From JAICXG01 sp963801255 (lineage in GTDB: Bacteria > Verrucomicrobiota > Verrucomicrobiia > Chthoniobacterales > UBA10450): a stretch of DNA of 64,000 bases. The stretch covers positions 709,202 through 773,201 of the forward strand of contig CAWDEC010000006.1 of NCBI GenBank assembly GCA_963801255.1, read 5' to 3'. Positions 45,041-53,549 of the stretch are shown here, one piece after another. The notes under the pieces are model-generated. The model did no database searches. It was not told the DNA's origin and saw nothing but the letters and a program-made list of their open reading frames with translations. Position 1 is the first letter of the stretch. The number at the start of each line of letters is the position of its first letter. A program made the position numbers and the translations under genes.

Positions 45041-45211
45041 CGCCCGGGAGATTGGAACCGGATTGATAACTCAGTTTTTTCCCTAGCTCTGAGGGCTTTG
45101 GCAGAAAGAGATAGTTATCTCAATCCGCAGATACAACATGAGGGTGCGGACACAACCAGTGACAACGCATTCAGTCTAGAACGATAACCGCCTCGAACGA
45201 TCCAACCTGAA

Positions 45212-45252
45212 ATAAAAAGGACGGCGCACAGGAATTCTGCACGCCGCCCTCC
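45212..45252 (-). terminator. terminator of the DUF4142 gene
   Basis: Read on the reverse strand, GGGCGGCGTGCA pairs with TGTGCGCCGTCC (one bulge) around a GAATTC centre, followed by CCTTTTTATTT. It lies 23 to 63 bases after the stop of the DUF4142 gene and has a proper T-run. Confidence 0.75.
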
Positions 45253-45274
45253 GGTTGGATTTATTTAAAGGACT

Positions 45275-45820
45275 CTATTGGCCGCTCGCCGTGCCTTTGG
45301 CCTGGTCGAACTTTTTGATCTTGTCCAGATGGTCTTTCATCGTGGGAAGGCTGTCATCGATAAACTTCTTCAGATCTTCGTTCTTAACGGATGCCTTCGC
45401 TCTCTCAAACTCGGCGACGTCTTTCTCGTGATCTTTCACCATGGCTTTCACGTAAGCCTTATCGAAGTCCGCACCCGATAACTTGCTCATCTTATCCACC
45501 ACCGCCTGATGCATGGGATCGAGGCTGTCTGGAACCTCAACTCCCGCCTTACCGGCCACATCTTTCAGGTTGTCGTTGATCTTTGAATGATCGGTTACCA
45601 TCTGGTTTCCGAAGTCTTTGACTTCCTGGCTGCCGCCATTTTGCGCCGCGACTTTGCCGAGGGCGACCTCCGTCATGCCACCCATGGCGGCTTTCTTGAT
45701 AAACATCTTCTCCCTTGCCGTCGCTTTCATCGCACCTTCATCCGCGGCGAAAGTGGACGAGCCAAAGGCACAAAGGGCCGTGGAGAGACCTAAGACACTG
45801 AGAAAGTATTTTAGTTTCAT
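45275..45820 (-). CDS. exported DUF4142 protein
   Basis: The ATG at 45820 gives 181 residues with a signal peptide (LKYFLSVLGLSTALCAFGSS, cleavage near FAADE). The mature part is the DUF4142 helical bundle, ferritin-like in shape: FIKKAAMGGMTEVALGKVAA, VKDFGNQMVTDHSKINDNLK, DFDKAYVKAMVKDHEKDVAE and LKKFIDDSLPTMKDHLDKIK. Such proteins are periplasmic and often linked to stress. No metal ligands are certain. A good terminator follows. Confidence 0.88.
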   Translation of the reverse strand: MKLKYFLSVLGLSTALCAFGSSTFAADEGAMKATAREKMFIKKAAMGGMTEVALGKVAAQNGGSQEVKDFGNQMVTDHSKINDNLKDVAGKAGVEVPDSLDPMHQAVVDKMSKLSGADFDKAYVKAMVKDHEKDVAEFERAKASVKNEDLKKFIDDSLPTMKDHLDKIKKFDQAKGTASGQ

Positions 45821-46072
45821 ATGCCCACGGTATCGTTTCACCTGCCGCTTTTGGCCGTGACAGACTTGTAGGCCATGTGCGATTCGAGAAATGTTCAAGA
45901 CTGCGGGACAAGACTGTGATGGTAAGTGAAGAATTTGCGCACATTATTTGGTTGTTACTGTCAGAATGGGCCGAACAGAGGCCTGGCGATGCGAGTGGCG
46001 CATTTTTTGGCGAGTCCGAGTGGACGGAGAACAAACCACTGCGAGCGCTCCTTCTTGAATCGTAATTCCAAG

Positions 46073-47389
46073 ATGTCGGGCAAAATTGTCTACGGTGGTC
46101 TCGCATGTCTCCTATTTATTGCGATAGCGCTTGGCCTGCTGTGGTTCAGTCGTGAAACTTCCTTGCGGCCGAAGAAAGCGTCTGGTGCCGCGCAGGATTC
46201 CCTGCTCGCCAACCGGTCGGGCCTAACGACAAGGGACGAAACCTCAAGCTTGCCTTCCAGCACGGCGAGCTCTTCGTTCTCGCAGCTTTACGCTTTTCTG
46301 GCGAAGAAATCGCCTGACGAAATTGAGGCGCTCGCGCGCCAGCTTGCAGAACCAGCTTCCGGTGACGCGACTCACGAAAAGCTACGCCTTTTCTTTCAGG
46401 TCTGGACTGCGCTGGACGCGAAGACGGCATTCAAGATCGCTGCCACGTTTCCCAATCGCCAAACGCAAGACACGGCGATGGAAGCGATCGTGCAATTCGT
46501 CGCGTCTAACGATGCCGCAAGCGTTGCGCAGATGATGATCCAACTGCCACAAGGCTCGATTCCCGCGCTTCCTTCCTTTCTCGGGCAAATTATCGTGAGA
46601 TGGAGCGACGGCGATCCAGCGGCGGCTGCGGAATTTCTAGGGAGCAACGGCGCAGCGATCGCCAACGATGGTCACGGTGGAATGGGCCAGGCAGCAACGA
46701 CCTGGAATCGCGTTTCGGAGAACTTCGGCGCCGCCGAACCAGAGGCGGCCATGAGCTGGGCCGCGAGTATTGCCGACCGCCGGCGTGCGAGTGTGGCTTT
46801 ACAGGGCGCGCTGGTTGGGTGGTCGCAAAAGGATCCGCAGGCGGTGATGGATTACGTCGCGGCTCACGCCAGCCTGGTCGATATTCAACAGGCAACTACC
46901 GTACTGGCGAGTGATCTCGCCTCGCGCGCTCCGGAAGCAGCAATCAAATGGCTCAACCAACTTCCGCAAGCCGTTCGTTGGCGGGCCCTCTCGGGCATCG
47001 CCAGCACCCTCGCCTCCAACGATCCAGCGGCCGCGATTCAATGGGCGCAGACACTTTCGCCTAACGATCAACAATCGGCGACGGAACTCATCATTTCGCG
47101 TGGTGCTTTGAAGGATCCGCAGACTGTCGCCAACTGGATCAACACCATGGCCGGCAGCACCCGCGACAACGCTCTCGCCAGCTTCGCTTCCGCCGTCACA
47201 CCACAGGACCCGGCAACAGCCGCGAGTTGGGTGGAAACGATCGAAAATCCCTCGATCCGCAGATGGAGCGCATGGGGACTAGTCGATCAGTGGATGCGCT
47301 CGGACCCGGAAGCCGCGCAGGCCTGGATCCAAAACAGTTCACTCACTGACGACGAGAAACGGTTCCTTCTCAATTTGCCAAAACGCTGA
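46073..47389 (+). CDS. membrane-anchored protein of DPxxAxxW repeats
   Basis: Starting at ATG 46073 (MSGKIVYGGLACLLFIAIAL) the product has 438 residues with an N-terminal anchor helix. From about residue 100 it consists of helical repeats of 30 to 38 residues with the core D-P-x-A-A-x-x-W: GDPAAAAEFLG, AEPEAAMSWAASI, KDPQAVMDYVAAH, RAPEAAIKWLNQLP, NDPAAAIQWAQTL, KDPQTVANWINTM, QDPATAASWVETI and SDPEAAQAWIQN. They form an alpha-solenoid, probably for protein binding. Proteins with such repeats are typical of Verrucomicrobia. Function unknown. The longer frame to 45926 is not favoured. Confidence 0.78.
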   Translation: MSGKIVYGGLACLLFIAIALGLLWFSRETSLRPKKASGAAQDSLLANRSGLTTRDETSSLPSSTASSSFSQLYAFLAKKSPDEIEALARQLAEPASGDATHEKLRLFFQVWTALDAKTAFKIAATFPNRQTQDTAMEAIVQFVASNDAASVAQMMIQLPQGSIPALPSFLGQIIVRWSDGDPAAAAEFLGSNGAAIANDGHGGMGQAATTWNRVSENFGAAEPEAAMSWAASIADRRRASVALQGALVGWSQKDPQAVMDYVAAHASLVDIQQATTVLASDLASRAPEAAIKWLNQLPQAVRWRALSGIASTLASNDPAAAIQWAQTLSPNDQQSATELIISRGALKDPQTVANWINTMAGSTRDNALASFASAVTPQDPATAASWVETIENPSIRRWSAWGLVDQWMRSDPEAAQAWIQNSSLTDDEKRFLLNLPKR

Positions 47390-47504
47390 GGTGTGACCGC
47401 TCGTTCGCGTTTGTGGAAGCGCAACTGCTGGGAATTCCTGGTCGGCCAGTTGGCTTTGCAGGTTACTTCTTGCGCTCTGACGGGCGATCAATTGAAGCTG
47501 GGGC

Positions 47505-47948
47505 GTGTCACGCACCTTTGAAGATTTTCCTGTCGGCAGCCGGTTCGTGTCTCGCCGCCAAACCCTTTCCGCGGAAGAGATCGTGGAGTTCGCACGCCGC
47601 TATGATCCGCAGCCTTTTCACCTCAGCGTTCATCCCAAAGAGAATTTGTTAGGCGAATTGGCCGCGAGCGGCTGGCAGACCGCATCGATTTCCATGCGGC
47701 TTTTTGTCGAAACGATGGAGGTGGAGAGTGGGATCATCGGTCGCGCGATCGATGAGTTACGCTGGCCGGCAGCGGTGCATCCCGGCGATAGCCTCCAAGT
47801 GGAGATCGAAATTCTGGAAGCGCGTCTCTCGCAATCGAAACCGGGTTACGGGCTCATTCGTTATCGCAGCCTAACGAAAAATCAGGACGACAAAGTGGTG
47901 CAAAGTTTCATCGCCCTCGCCATCCTGCGAGTCCGAAGTCATCGTTAG
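47505..47948 (+). CDS. MaoC-like hotdog-fold dehydratase
   Basis: The 147-residue product (GTG at 47505) is a single hotdog domain of the MaoC group. FARRYDPQPFHLSVHP (about 28-43) holds the catalytic Asp and His, followed by GELAASGWQTASISMRLFVE, and the strand LRWPAAVHPGDSLQVEIEIL. MaoC-type enzymes hydrate enoyl-CoA esters. No other fatty-acid gene is next to it, so substrate and pathway are open. The stop TAG is within a CGTTAGGC motif. Confidence 0.85.
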   Translation: MSRTFEDFPVGSRFVSRRQTLSAEEIVEFARRYDPQPFHLSVHPKENLLGELAASGWQTASISMRLFVETMEVESGIIGRAIDELRWPAAVHPGDSLQVEIEILEARLSQSKPGYGLIRYRSLTKNQDDKVVQSFIALAILRVRSHR

Positions 47949-48040
47949 GCGAAAAGGCGCTGAGCACGTGAGCTTGCTAGCCTAAGCCCAAGCAAGATTG
48001 TGATTGAATCGCTGGGATTCAAGCCTTTAGATACTGAACC

Positions 48041-49015
48041 GTGCCACTACAGCCCCCATACGGCGTCATTGCGAATTACTTCAAGGAAGGGAGCATCATT
48101 CCCTTTCTCGGTGCGGGTGTAAACTTTGGCACGCGCGATCCGCCCGACGCGAAATGGGATGAAAAGAGCAGTGCGTTCCTACCCAGCGGGGCTGAGCTCT
48201 CCAGGATTCTTGCGGGCTACAGCAGCTTCCCCTCGCAAGAGCGCCAGGATGTGGATGACCTTGCGAAAGTCTCCGCCTATTACGTTGAGATTGCGGCCCG
48301 CAAAGGCCTGACCGATCAGCTTCACAAATTCTTCAATCGAGACTTTGTTCCGTGCGAGATACACAAGTACCTCGCCGAGGTCTCCCGCCCGCTTCTTATT
48401 GTTACGACGAACTACGATGATCTCACGGAGCGCGCGTTTACTGCTGCCGGTCGTGAGTACGATCTCGTCGTTCACGCGATTGATTCGAGCGAAGTTGCCG
48501 GTTCTGTCCTGTGGTGGAAGGCGGGTGAGGAAGAGCCTGTGCCGATCCTGCCATCGAAGCTATCGATCGACCTAACGAAGACAACGGTCATTTACAAGAT
48601 GCATGGGACCGTAGATCGGAAGAGCAAATGGGATAACTACGTCATCACCGAAGATGATTATGTCGACTTCCTCTCGCGCATGGCCGACCGGACAGCAGTG
48701 CCGGCGCTCTTCATGAAGGCGTTTCATGAGCGTCACTTTCTTTTTCTCGGTTATGGTCTGCGCGATTGGAATCTGCGTCTCGTGCTAAGAAATCTGCGCG
48801 GAGTCCTGCCTGACGTTTCCAGGGACGTCAGCGCCGGTGCAACTGGCGAACGGACAGGGACCGATCGTGAGCAAAGCCGCGCTCCTTCTTATGCGATCCA
48901 GTTCCGACCGTCCGATTTGGAAGTGGAGCTGTGGAAGGGACGCAACGTTAAGATTTTCGATGTCGATATCAATGAATTCGTTCGCCGACTTCGGCTCGAG
49001 TCGTCGCTTCTGTGA
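48041..49015 (+). CDS. SIR2-like NAD-hydrolase-type protein (defence effector candidate)
   Basis: The 324-residue protein has a SIR2-like Rossmann fold. Visible are the NAD loop SIIPFLGAGVNFGTRD (about 19-34), the TTNYDDLTERAF motif (about 126-137), YKMHGTVDRKS (catalytic His), ITEDDYVDFLSRM and HFLFLGYGLRDWNLRLVLRN. This pattern (SIR2_2) is that of bacterial immune NADases rather than of protein deacetylases, because the zinc-binding Cys quartet is absent. Its TGA (49013-49015) overlaps the start of the STAND gene, so the two are translated together. The likely role is to degrade NAD when the partner senses infection; this is inference. Confidence 0.85.
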   Translation: MPLQPPYGVIANYFKEGSIIPFLGAGVNFGTRDPPDAKWDEKSSAFLPSGAELSRILAGYSSFPSQERQDVDDLAKVSAYYVEIAARKGLTDQLHKFFNRDFVPCEIHKYLAEVSRPLLIVTTNYDDLTERAFTAAGREYDLVVHAIDSSEVAGSVLWWKAGEEEPVPILPSKLSIDLTKTTVIYKMHGTVDRKSKWDNYVITEDDYVDFLSRMADRTAVPALFMKAFHERHFLFLGYGLRDWNLRLVLRNLRGVLPDVSRDVSAGATGERTGTDREQSRAPSYAIQFRPSDLEVELWKGRNVKIFDVDINEFVRRLRLESSLL

Positions 49016-52000
49016 TGCACTCGCCGCCACCGATCCCGACTCAGTATCTCTTTGAGCCCTATGTCGGCTTGAGGCCCTACACGGACAGCCTCGATGATCA
49101 GGCACGCTTTTCCGGCCGAGCGCTGGATGAGGAAATCATTCTCGCGAATTTCTACGCCTCTCCGCTCACGATATTCTACGGCGCCAGCGGCGTAGGGAAG
49201 AGTTCCGTGTTGCTGGCCGGGGTCGTGCCCAAGCTGCGGCAGACGCCGGGGTTTGCCTGCGTTGTTTTCCGGACATGGCAGGCGGAAAATACGCTGCCTT
49301 TGTTGAAGGCAGCTATTCTCGACGCCGTCAGGGTGGCCGCTAAAACCGAGGTCGAAGTCAAGCCTGAGCTGCAACTCGACGACTTCCTGCTCGAGTGTGC
49401 CCGTGTGTTGTCCGGACGCGTCGTCCTGATCTTCGACCAATTTGAAGAGTATTTCCTCTACCATGGCGCGTCTGCGGTGAGCGAAGGATTCGACGCCGAG
49501 TTTGCCCGATCGGTCAACCGGAGTGAGATCAACGCGAGCTTTCTGCTCTCCATGCGTGAGGACGGACTAAGCAAGCTCGATCGCTTCCAGGGAAGAATTC
49601 CAAAACTGCTTAACAATCTCCTCCGTCTCGAGCATTTGGACCGCGAAGCGGCAATGTGCGCAATGCGCGAGCCCCTTTCCGCCTACAACCGGCGGCTGCC
49701 AGTCGGCGAATCGTCGGCAAGCATCGATGACGATCTCGTGGAAGAACTGCTCGAACAAGTAAAGGTCGGCCGCATTACTCTTGAGCACACGGGAGCACCC
49801 AACGTCGCCGTTATGGGGGCTAGCTCACCAGATAGTGAGCTTCGGGTCGAAGCGCCATTCTTACAGGTCGTCCTTACCCGCCTCTGGGAGGAAGAAAAGA
49901 AACATGGTTCAAGTCATCTGACATTGGCGACACTCAAGAAGCTCGGGGGCGCGCCTAAGATCTTACGCAACCATCTCGACAAGACGATGGGCAGGCTAGA
50001 GCGACGTCAGCGCCGCATCGCGGTCGACATTTTCGGTCACCTCGTCACTCCTTCGGGGAGCAAGATCGCGCACACCATTGACGACCTCGCGACCTATTCG
50101 AATCGACCTAAGAGCCGCCTGACACCTTTGCTTGATAGACTTGCAGATTCGGACGTTCGCGTTCTTCGGACAATTCCTCCGCCACCGGACGATTCCGCGG
50201 GCATGCGCTATGAAATCTTCCACGATATTCTCGCAGCGGCGATTCTTGCCTGGCGTCAGCGGAAGCTCTTTTGGCGGAGGGTTCGCCGTTACATTCGCTG
50301 GGCCGTCGGTATTGGAACGGCGGTGTTTCTTGTCCTAGTAGTCATCGGACTAATCGCCTTCCGGGAGGAAGAAAAGACGAATACGGCCCTCCAAATGGCA
50401 CAGAAGGAGAAAGAAAAGACAAGTAATGCCCTCCAAATGGCACGGGCTAACTTGGAAGTCGTAGACGAAATGGATAAAGCAGTTCCATTTTCCCGGGCTG
50501 TCATTCGCGAACACGTTTACCAGGTTAGCTGCGGAGGAGGTGGTAAACACATTGTCACTGCCGGTAATGATGGGATCGCTCGTGTTTGGGACACAGCAAC
50601 TGGCAAGCCTTTGTTTCAGCTTCGCGGCTCTGACAAACCTGTCGAAAATGTGTTTTTCAGTCCTTACGCTAACCTGATCGCGACCAGCGGCTATGACTAT
50701 GTCGCCAGACTTTGGGACGGAGCGACTGGTCGCTTTCTGCGGGAACTAAAACCCCACAAAGACCTGATCACAAGCATCGCCTTCAGCCCGAATAAGCAAT
50801 TGGTGGTGACGGCCAGCGCGGATGGAACTGCGCAAGTTTCTGAGATCGATACCGGGAAGCAGTATCCTACACTCATCGGACACAAGACTTATGTAAACAG
50901 CGCCGTCTTCAACCCTGACGGCAGCAAGGTAATCACCGCGAGTACAGATGGAACGGCGCGAATCTGGGATGTCGTGACGGGAAAAACTGTCAAGGAATTG
51001 AAAGGGCATTCGGGCGTTCTCTACACCGCCTTGTTCAGTCCGAACGGGGTCTTCGCGGTGACTGCAAGTCTCGATAGGACAGCTCGCATCTGGAACGTCA
51101 CAACTGGAAAGACGATAGCGACTTTATCGGGACATAAGGATGTCGTTATCGATGCCGCGGTTAGTCCGGATAGCAGCGTGGTTGCGACGGCGAGTGCCGA
51201 TGGCACCGCGCGCATCTGGGATGCCAGCAACGGGAAGTTAAGAGCCGAACTCAATGGACACACCGGTTACGTTCGCTGCGTCGCGTTTAGTCTCGACGGC
51301 AAGCGGCTGATCACGGCCAGTGACGACAACACCGCGCGCATCTGGAATACGGTGACCGGCCAAGCTGAAGCAGTCTTGCAAGGGCACACCCGCGATGTAA
51401 CACACGCCGAGTTCACCGCTGACGAAAGATTTGTTGTTACCTCCAGCATGGATGGGACCGTTCGAGTGTGGGCGCCTTCCACGGCGCGAAGTCTTTTCAC
51501 ATTGATGCACGATGGCGAGGTCTATTCCGCGGAGTGGAGTCACAACGGCCAATACATCGTGACGGCGAGCAGCGATGGAACTGCAAAGATCTGGTCTGCC
51601 CAAGGCGAACTGGTCCGGCCATTACACGGCCATAGCCGGGAGGTGATGAGCGCGAAATTTAGTCCGGACGACGCGCTTGTTGTCACTGCCAGCCGAGACA
51701 ATACGAGCGCTGTCTGGGAAGTGGAGACAGGCAACAACGTCACCTGGCTTCCCAAACACACTAATTGGGTCTCGAGCGCCTCGTTCAGCCCCAACGGCGG
51801 CTTGATTGTGACAACGAGTTGGGATCGCACCGCGCGGCTATGGAACGGAAAAGGAGAGTGCCTATTCACGCTTCCGCATGAAAGCGAAGTGGAATGCGCG
51901 GCGTTTAGTCCCGACAGCAAGGTAGTCGTTACCGGATGCGACAACGGCGTTGTCAAAGCTTGGAATACACAGACTGGCGAGCCTTTTCTTGACTTGCCCG

Positions 52001-52494
52001 GACACAAAGAAAAGGTGATCGCCATCGATTTCAGCCCGGTTGACAGTCAACGTCTCGTCACCGCAAGTGAGGACGGTAGCGCATTTGTGTGGCGTCTTGT
52101 CCAAGGCGTAAAATCGATTCCGCTTCAAATGAAGGGAGAGTCTTACAGAAGAACGAATGCCAGGTTTAGTCCTGACGGAACCATGGTGGTTATCTCGAGT
52201 CAGGACTGCACCGCGCGGGTGTGCGATGCAATCACCGGCGCAGAGATCACAAGTCCCCTGAAACACAGCGACGTGGTCTTAAGTGCTGCGTTTAGTCCGG
52301 ACAGCAAGTTAATTGTCACTGCCAGCGGCGATGGATCGGCGCGTGTCTGGGAGGCGCGCAGCGGCCTGCAGTTAGCGGAGCTACGAGAACACAAAGGCGA
52401 TGTGAATAGCGCCGAGTTCAGCCCTAATGGAAAATTTATTGTAACCGCCGGCGTGGATCACACCGCGCGAGTCTGGCTAGTAGGTAACTGGTAA
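49012..52494 (+). CDS. STAND NTPase with WD40 repeats (sensor candidate)
   Basis: The 1160-residue protein starts with an nSTAND-type NTPase: EPYVGLRPYTDSLDDQARFS, Walker A GASGVGKSS (about 57-65), Walker B VVLIFDQFEEYF (about 137-148) and the sensor SMREDGLSKLDRF. A winged-helix part is followed by a single membrane helix (about 428-447; WAVGIGTAVFLVLVVIGLIA) and a short coiled coil with two near-identical LQMAQKEKEKT-type units. From about residue 503 to the end there are 16 WD40 repeats, such as VTASADGTARIWD. The start is GTG 49012 or ATG 49015. It should be the infection sensor that switches on the SIR2 protein. Confidence 0.88.
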   Translation: MMHSPPPIPTQYLFEPYVGLRPYTDSLDDQARFSGRALDEEIILANFYASPLTIFYGASGVGKSSVLLAGVVPKLRQTPGFACVVFRTWQAENTLPLLKAAILDAVRVAAKTEVEVKPELQLDDFLLECARVLSGRVVLIFDQFEEYFLYHGASAVSEGFDAEFARSVNRSEINASFLLSMREDGLSKLDRFQGRIPKLLNNLLRLEHLDREAAMCAMREPLSAYNRRLPVGESSASIDDDLVEELLEQVKVGRITLEHTGAPNVAVMGASSPDSELRVEAPFLQVVLTRLWEEEKKHGSSHLTLATLKKLGGAPKILRNHLDKTMGRLERRQRRIAVDIFGHLVTPSGSKIAHTIDDLATYSNRPKSRLTPLLDRLADSDVRVLRTIPPPPDDSAGMRYEIFHDILAAAILAWRQRKLFWRRVRRYIRWAVGIGTAVFLVLVVIGLIAFREEEKTNTALQMAQKEKEKTSNALQMARANLEVVDEMDKAVPFSRAVIREHVYQVSCGGGGKHIVTAGNDGIARVWDTATGKPLFQLRGSDKPVENVFFSPYANLIATSGYDYVARLWDGATGRFLRELKPHKDLITSIAFSPNKQLVVTASADGTAQVSEIDTGKQYPTLIGHKTYVNSAVFNPDGSKVITASTDGTARIWDVVTGKTVKELKGHSGVLYTALFSPNGVFAVTASLDRTARIWNVTTGKTIATLSGHKDVVIDAAVSPDSSVVATASADGTARIWDASNGKLRAELNGHTGYVRCVAFSLDGKRLITASDDNTARIWNTVTGQAEAVLQGHTRDVTHAEFTADERFVVTSSMDGTVRVWAPSTARSLFTLMHDGEVYSAEWSHNGQYIVTASSDGTAKIWSAQGELVRPLHGHSREVMSAKFSPDDALVVTASRDNTSAVWEVETGNNVTWLPKHTNWVSSASFSPNGGLIVTTSWDRTARLWNGKGECLFTLPHESEVECAAFSPDSKVVVTGCDNGVVKAWNTQTGEPFLDLPGHKEKVIAIDFSPVDSQRLVTASEDGSAFVWRLVQGVKSIPLQMKGESYRRTNARFSPDGTMVVISSQDCTARVCDAITGAEITSPLKHSDVVLSAAFSPDSKLIVTASGDGSARVWEARSGLQLAELREHKGDVNSAEFSPNGKFIVTAGVDHTARVWLVGNW

Positions 52495-52586
52495 CTTTGG
52501 TGAGAAATAAAACCGAACTAGCTTGATGCCTGACTATCCTTCTCCTCGGACAAAAGACGATACTTAAGAACTGGGAGATGATTGCA

Positions 52587-53360
52587 ATGCCTGAATCTGA
52601 GACAACCAATACTTTGGCGGAAAATGAATTCGGGGATCGCGAGATGCCTGCGCTTGGTGGTCCAGGCTCTCAATACGTCGGGACAGCCGGGATCATTACG
52701 GTGGTCATTTATCTCATCATTGCTGTCGTGACGTGTTTGTACACGCTCGTCAAACTGTGGCCAACGCCAACACCGGCTCGTACTCCCCAACTTGAGCCGG
52801 CGGCTATGGTTTCGAATATGCCTGGCGAAAATTCCGATCGGCAAAAGCCTGGGGATATCAGTCGGAATCTTTCCGCTGCGCCCGCCACGGGAGATATCGA
52901 GATTTTTGGACACCGATTTCAAATTGCGGATGAAATCCGCCTTTTGCTCATCGTCAGCTTTGCTGGGGCGTTAGGCAGTCTGGTCCACAGTTTGCGCTCT
53001 GTTTTCTGGTATGTCGGCAATCGCGAGCTCGTCTGGAGTTGGGTTTGCCGATATATCCTCCAGCCATTCTCGGGCACAGCCCTTTCGGTTGTATTCTATC
53101 TCGTCGTTCGAGGTGGTTTTTTTTCGCCCCAAGCTGGCTTTCAGCAAACCAGTCCCTTCGGCTTCGCCGCCTTGGGCGCCGTAGTTGGGATGTTCTCGGA
53201 GCAAGCGGTCTTGAAACTTAAGCAGGTGGCCGAGACGGTTTTAGCGAAACCGGAACCAGGCAAGGATTCCAAACCGCAGTATGCCGTAGAAGTCACTGCG
53301 ATTCCTGCGAAAACCCCGAATAACCGACAAATGCAGCAGCAGGGGGCGAAGGATCAGTGA
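52587..53360 (+). CDS. four-helix membrane protein of the SIR2/STAND cassette
   Basis: The ATG at 52587 has a GGGAG nine bases upstream and gives 257 residues. Helices are at about 36-57 (ITVVIYLIIAVVTCLYTLVK), 119-139 (LLLIVSFAGALGSLVHSLRS), 157-176 (GTALSVVFYLVVRGGFF) and 186-204 (FGFAALGAVVGMFSEQAVLK). The pair YVGNRELVWSWVCRYILQPF and FSEQAVLKLKQVAETV is shared with an unnamed family of small bacterial membrane proteins. It begins 93 bases after the STAND gene and is the third gene of the cassette. A pore or membrane-disrupting role is possible but not shown. Confidence 0.7.
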   Translation: MPESETTNTLAENEFGDREMPALGGPGSQYVGTAGIITVVIYLIIAVVTCLYTLVKLWPTPTPARTPQLEPAAMVSNMPGENSDRQKPGDISRNLSAAPATGDIEIFGHRFQIADEIRLLLIVSFAGALGSLVHSLRSVFWYVGNRELVWSWVCRYILQPFSGTALSVVFYLVVRGGFFSPQAGFQQTSPFGFAALGAVVGMFSEQAVLKLKQVAETVLAKPEPGKDSKPQYAVEVTAIPAKTPNNRQMQQQGAKDQ

Positions 53361-53397
53361 GCCACAAGCACGCCTCTTTGGTCGTTAGAGATAAGAT

Positions 53398-53469
53398 TGG
53401 GCGGTGAGGGGTTCGAACCCCCGACCAACACGGTGTAAACGTGCCGCTCTACCACTGAGCTAACCGCCC
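53398..53469 (-). tRNA. tRNA-Val (anticodon TAC)
   Basis: On the reverse strand the 72-base gene folds as a complete cloverleaf: acceptor GGGCGGT pairs with ACCGCCC, D arm GCTCAGTGGTAGAGC, anticodon stem GCACG/CGTGT with loop TTTACAC, and T arm GGGGGTTCGAACCCC. The anticodon TAC reads GUA (valine). CCA is not encoded. It lies directly after the SIR2/STAND/membrane cassette, where a tRNA gene often marks the edge of acquired DNA. Confidence 0.93.
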
Positions 53470-53549
53470 GCCTCTCAACTCTTAGTTCAGGCCACCTGAC
53501 CTGTCGAGTGTCGGAATCGCGACGCCACCTACTGGTGCCTTGATCGCAA

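Noticed and set aside
50518..52490. Repeated DNA words in the STAND gene as a possible CRISPR or satellite
   Set aside because: They follow the WD40 period of about 126 bases, are diverged and stay in frame; they encode beta-propeller blades.
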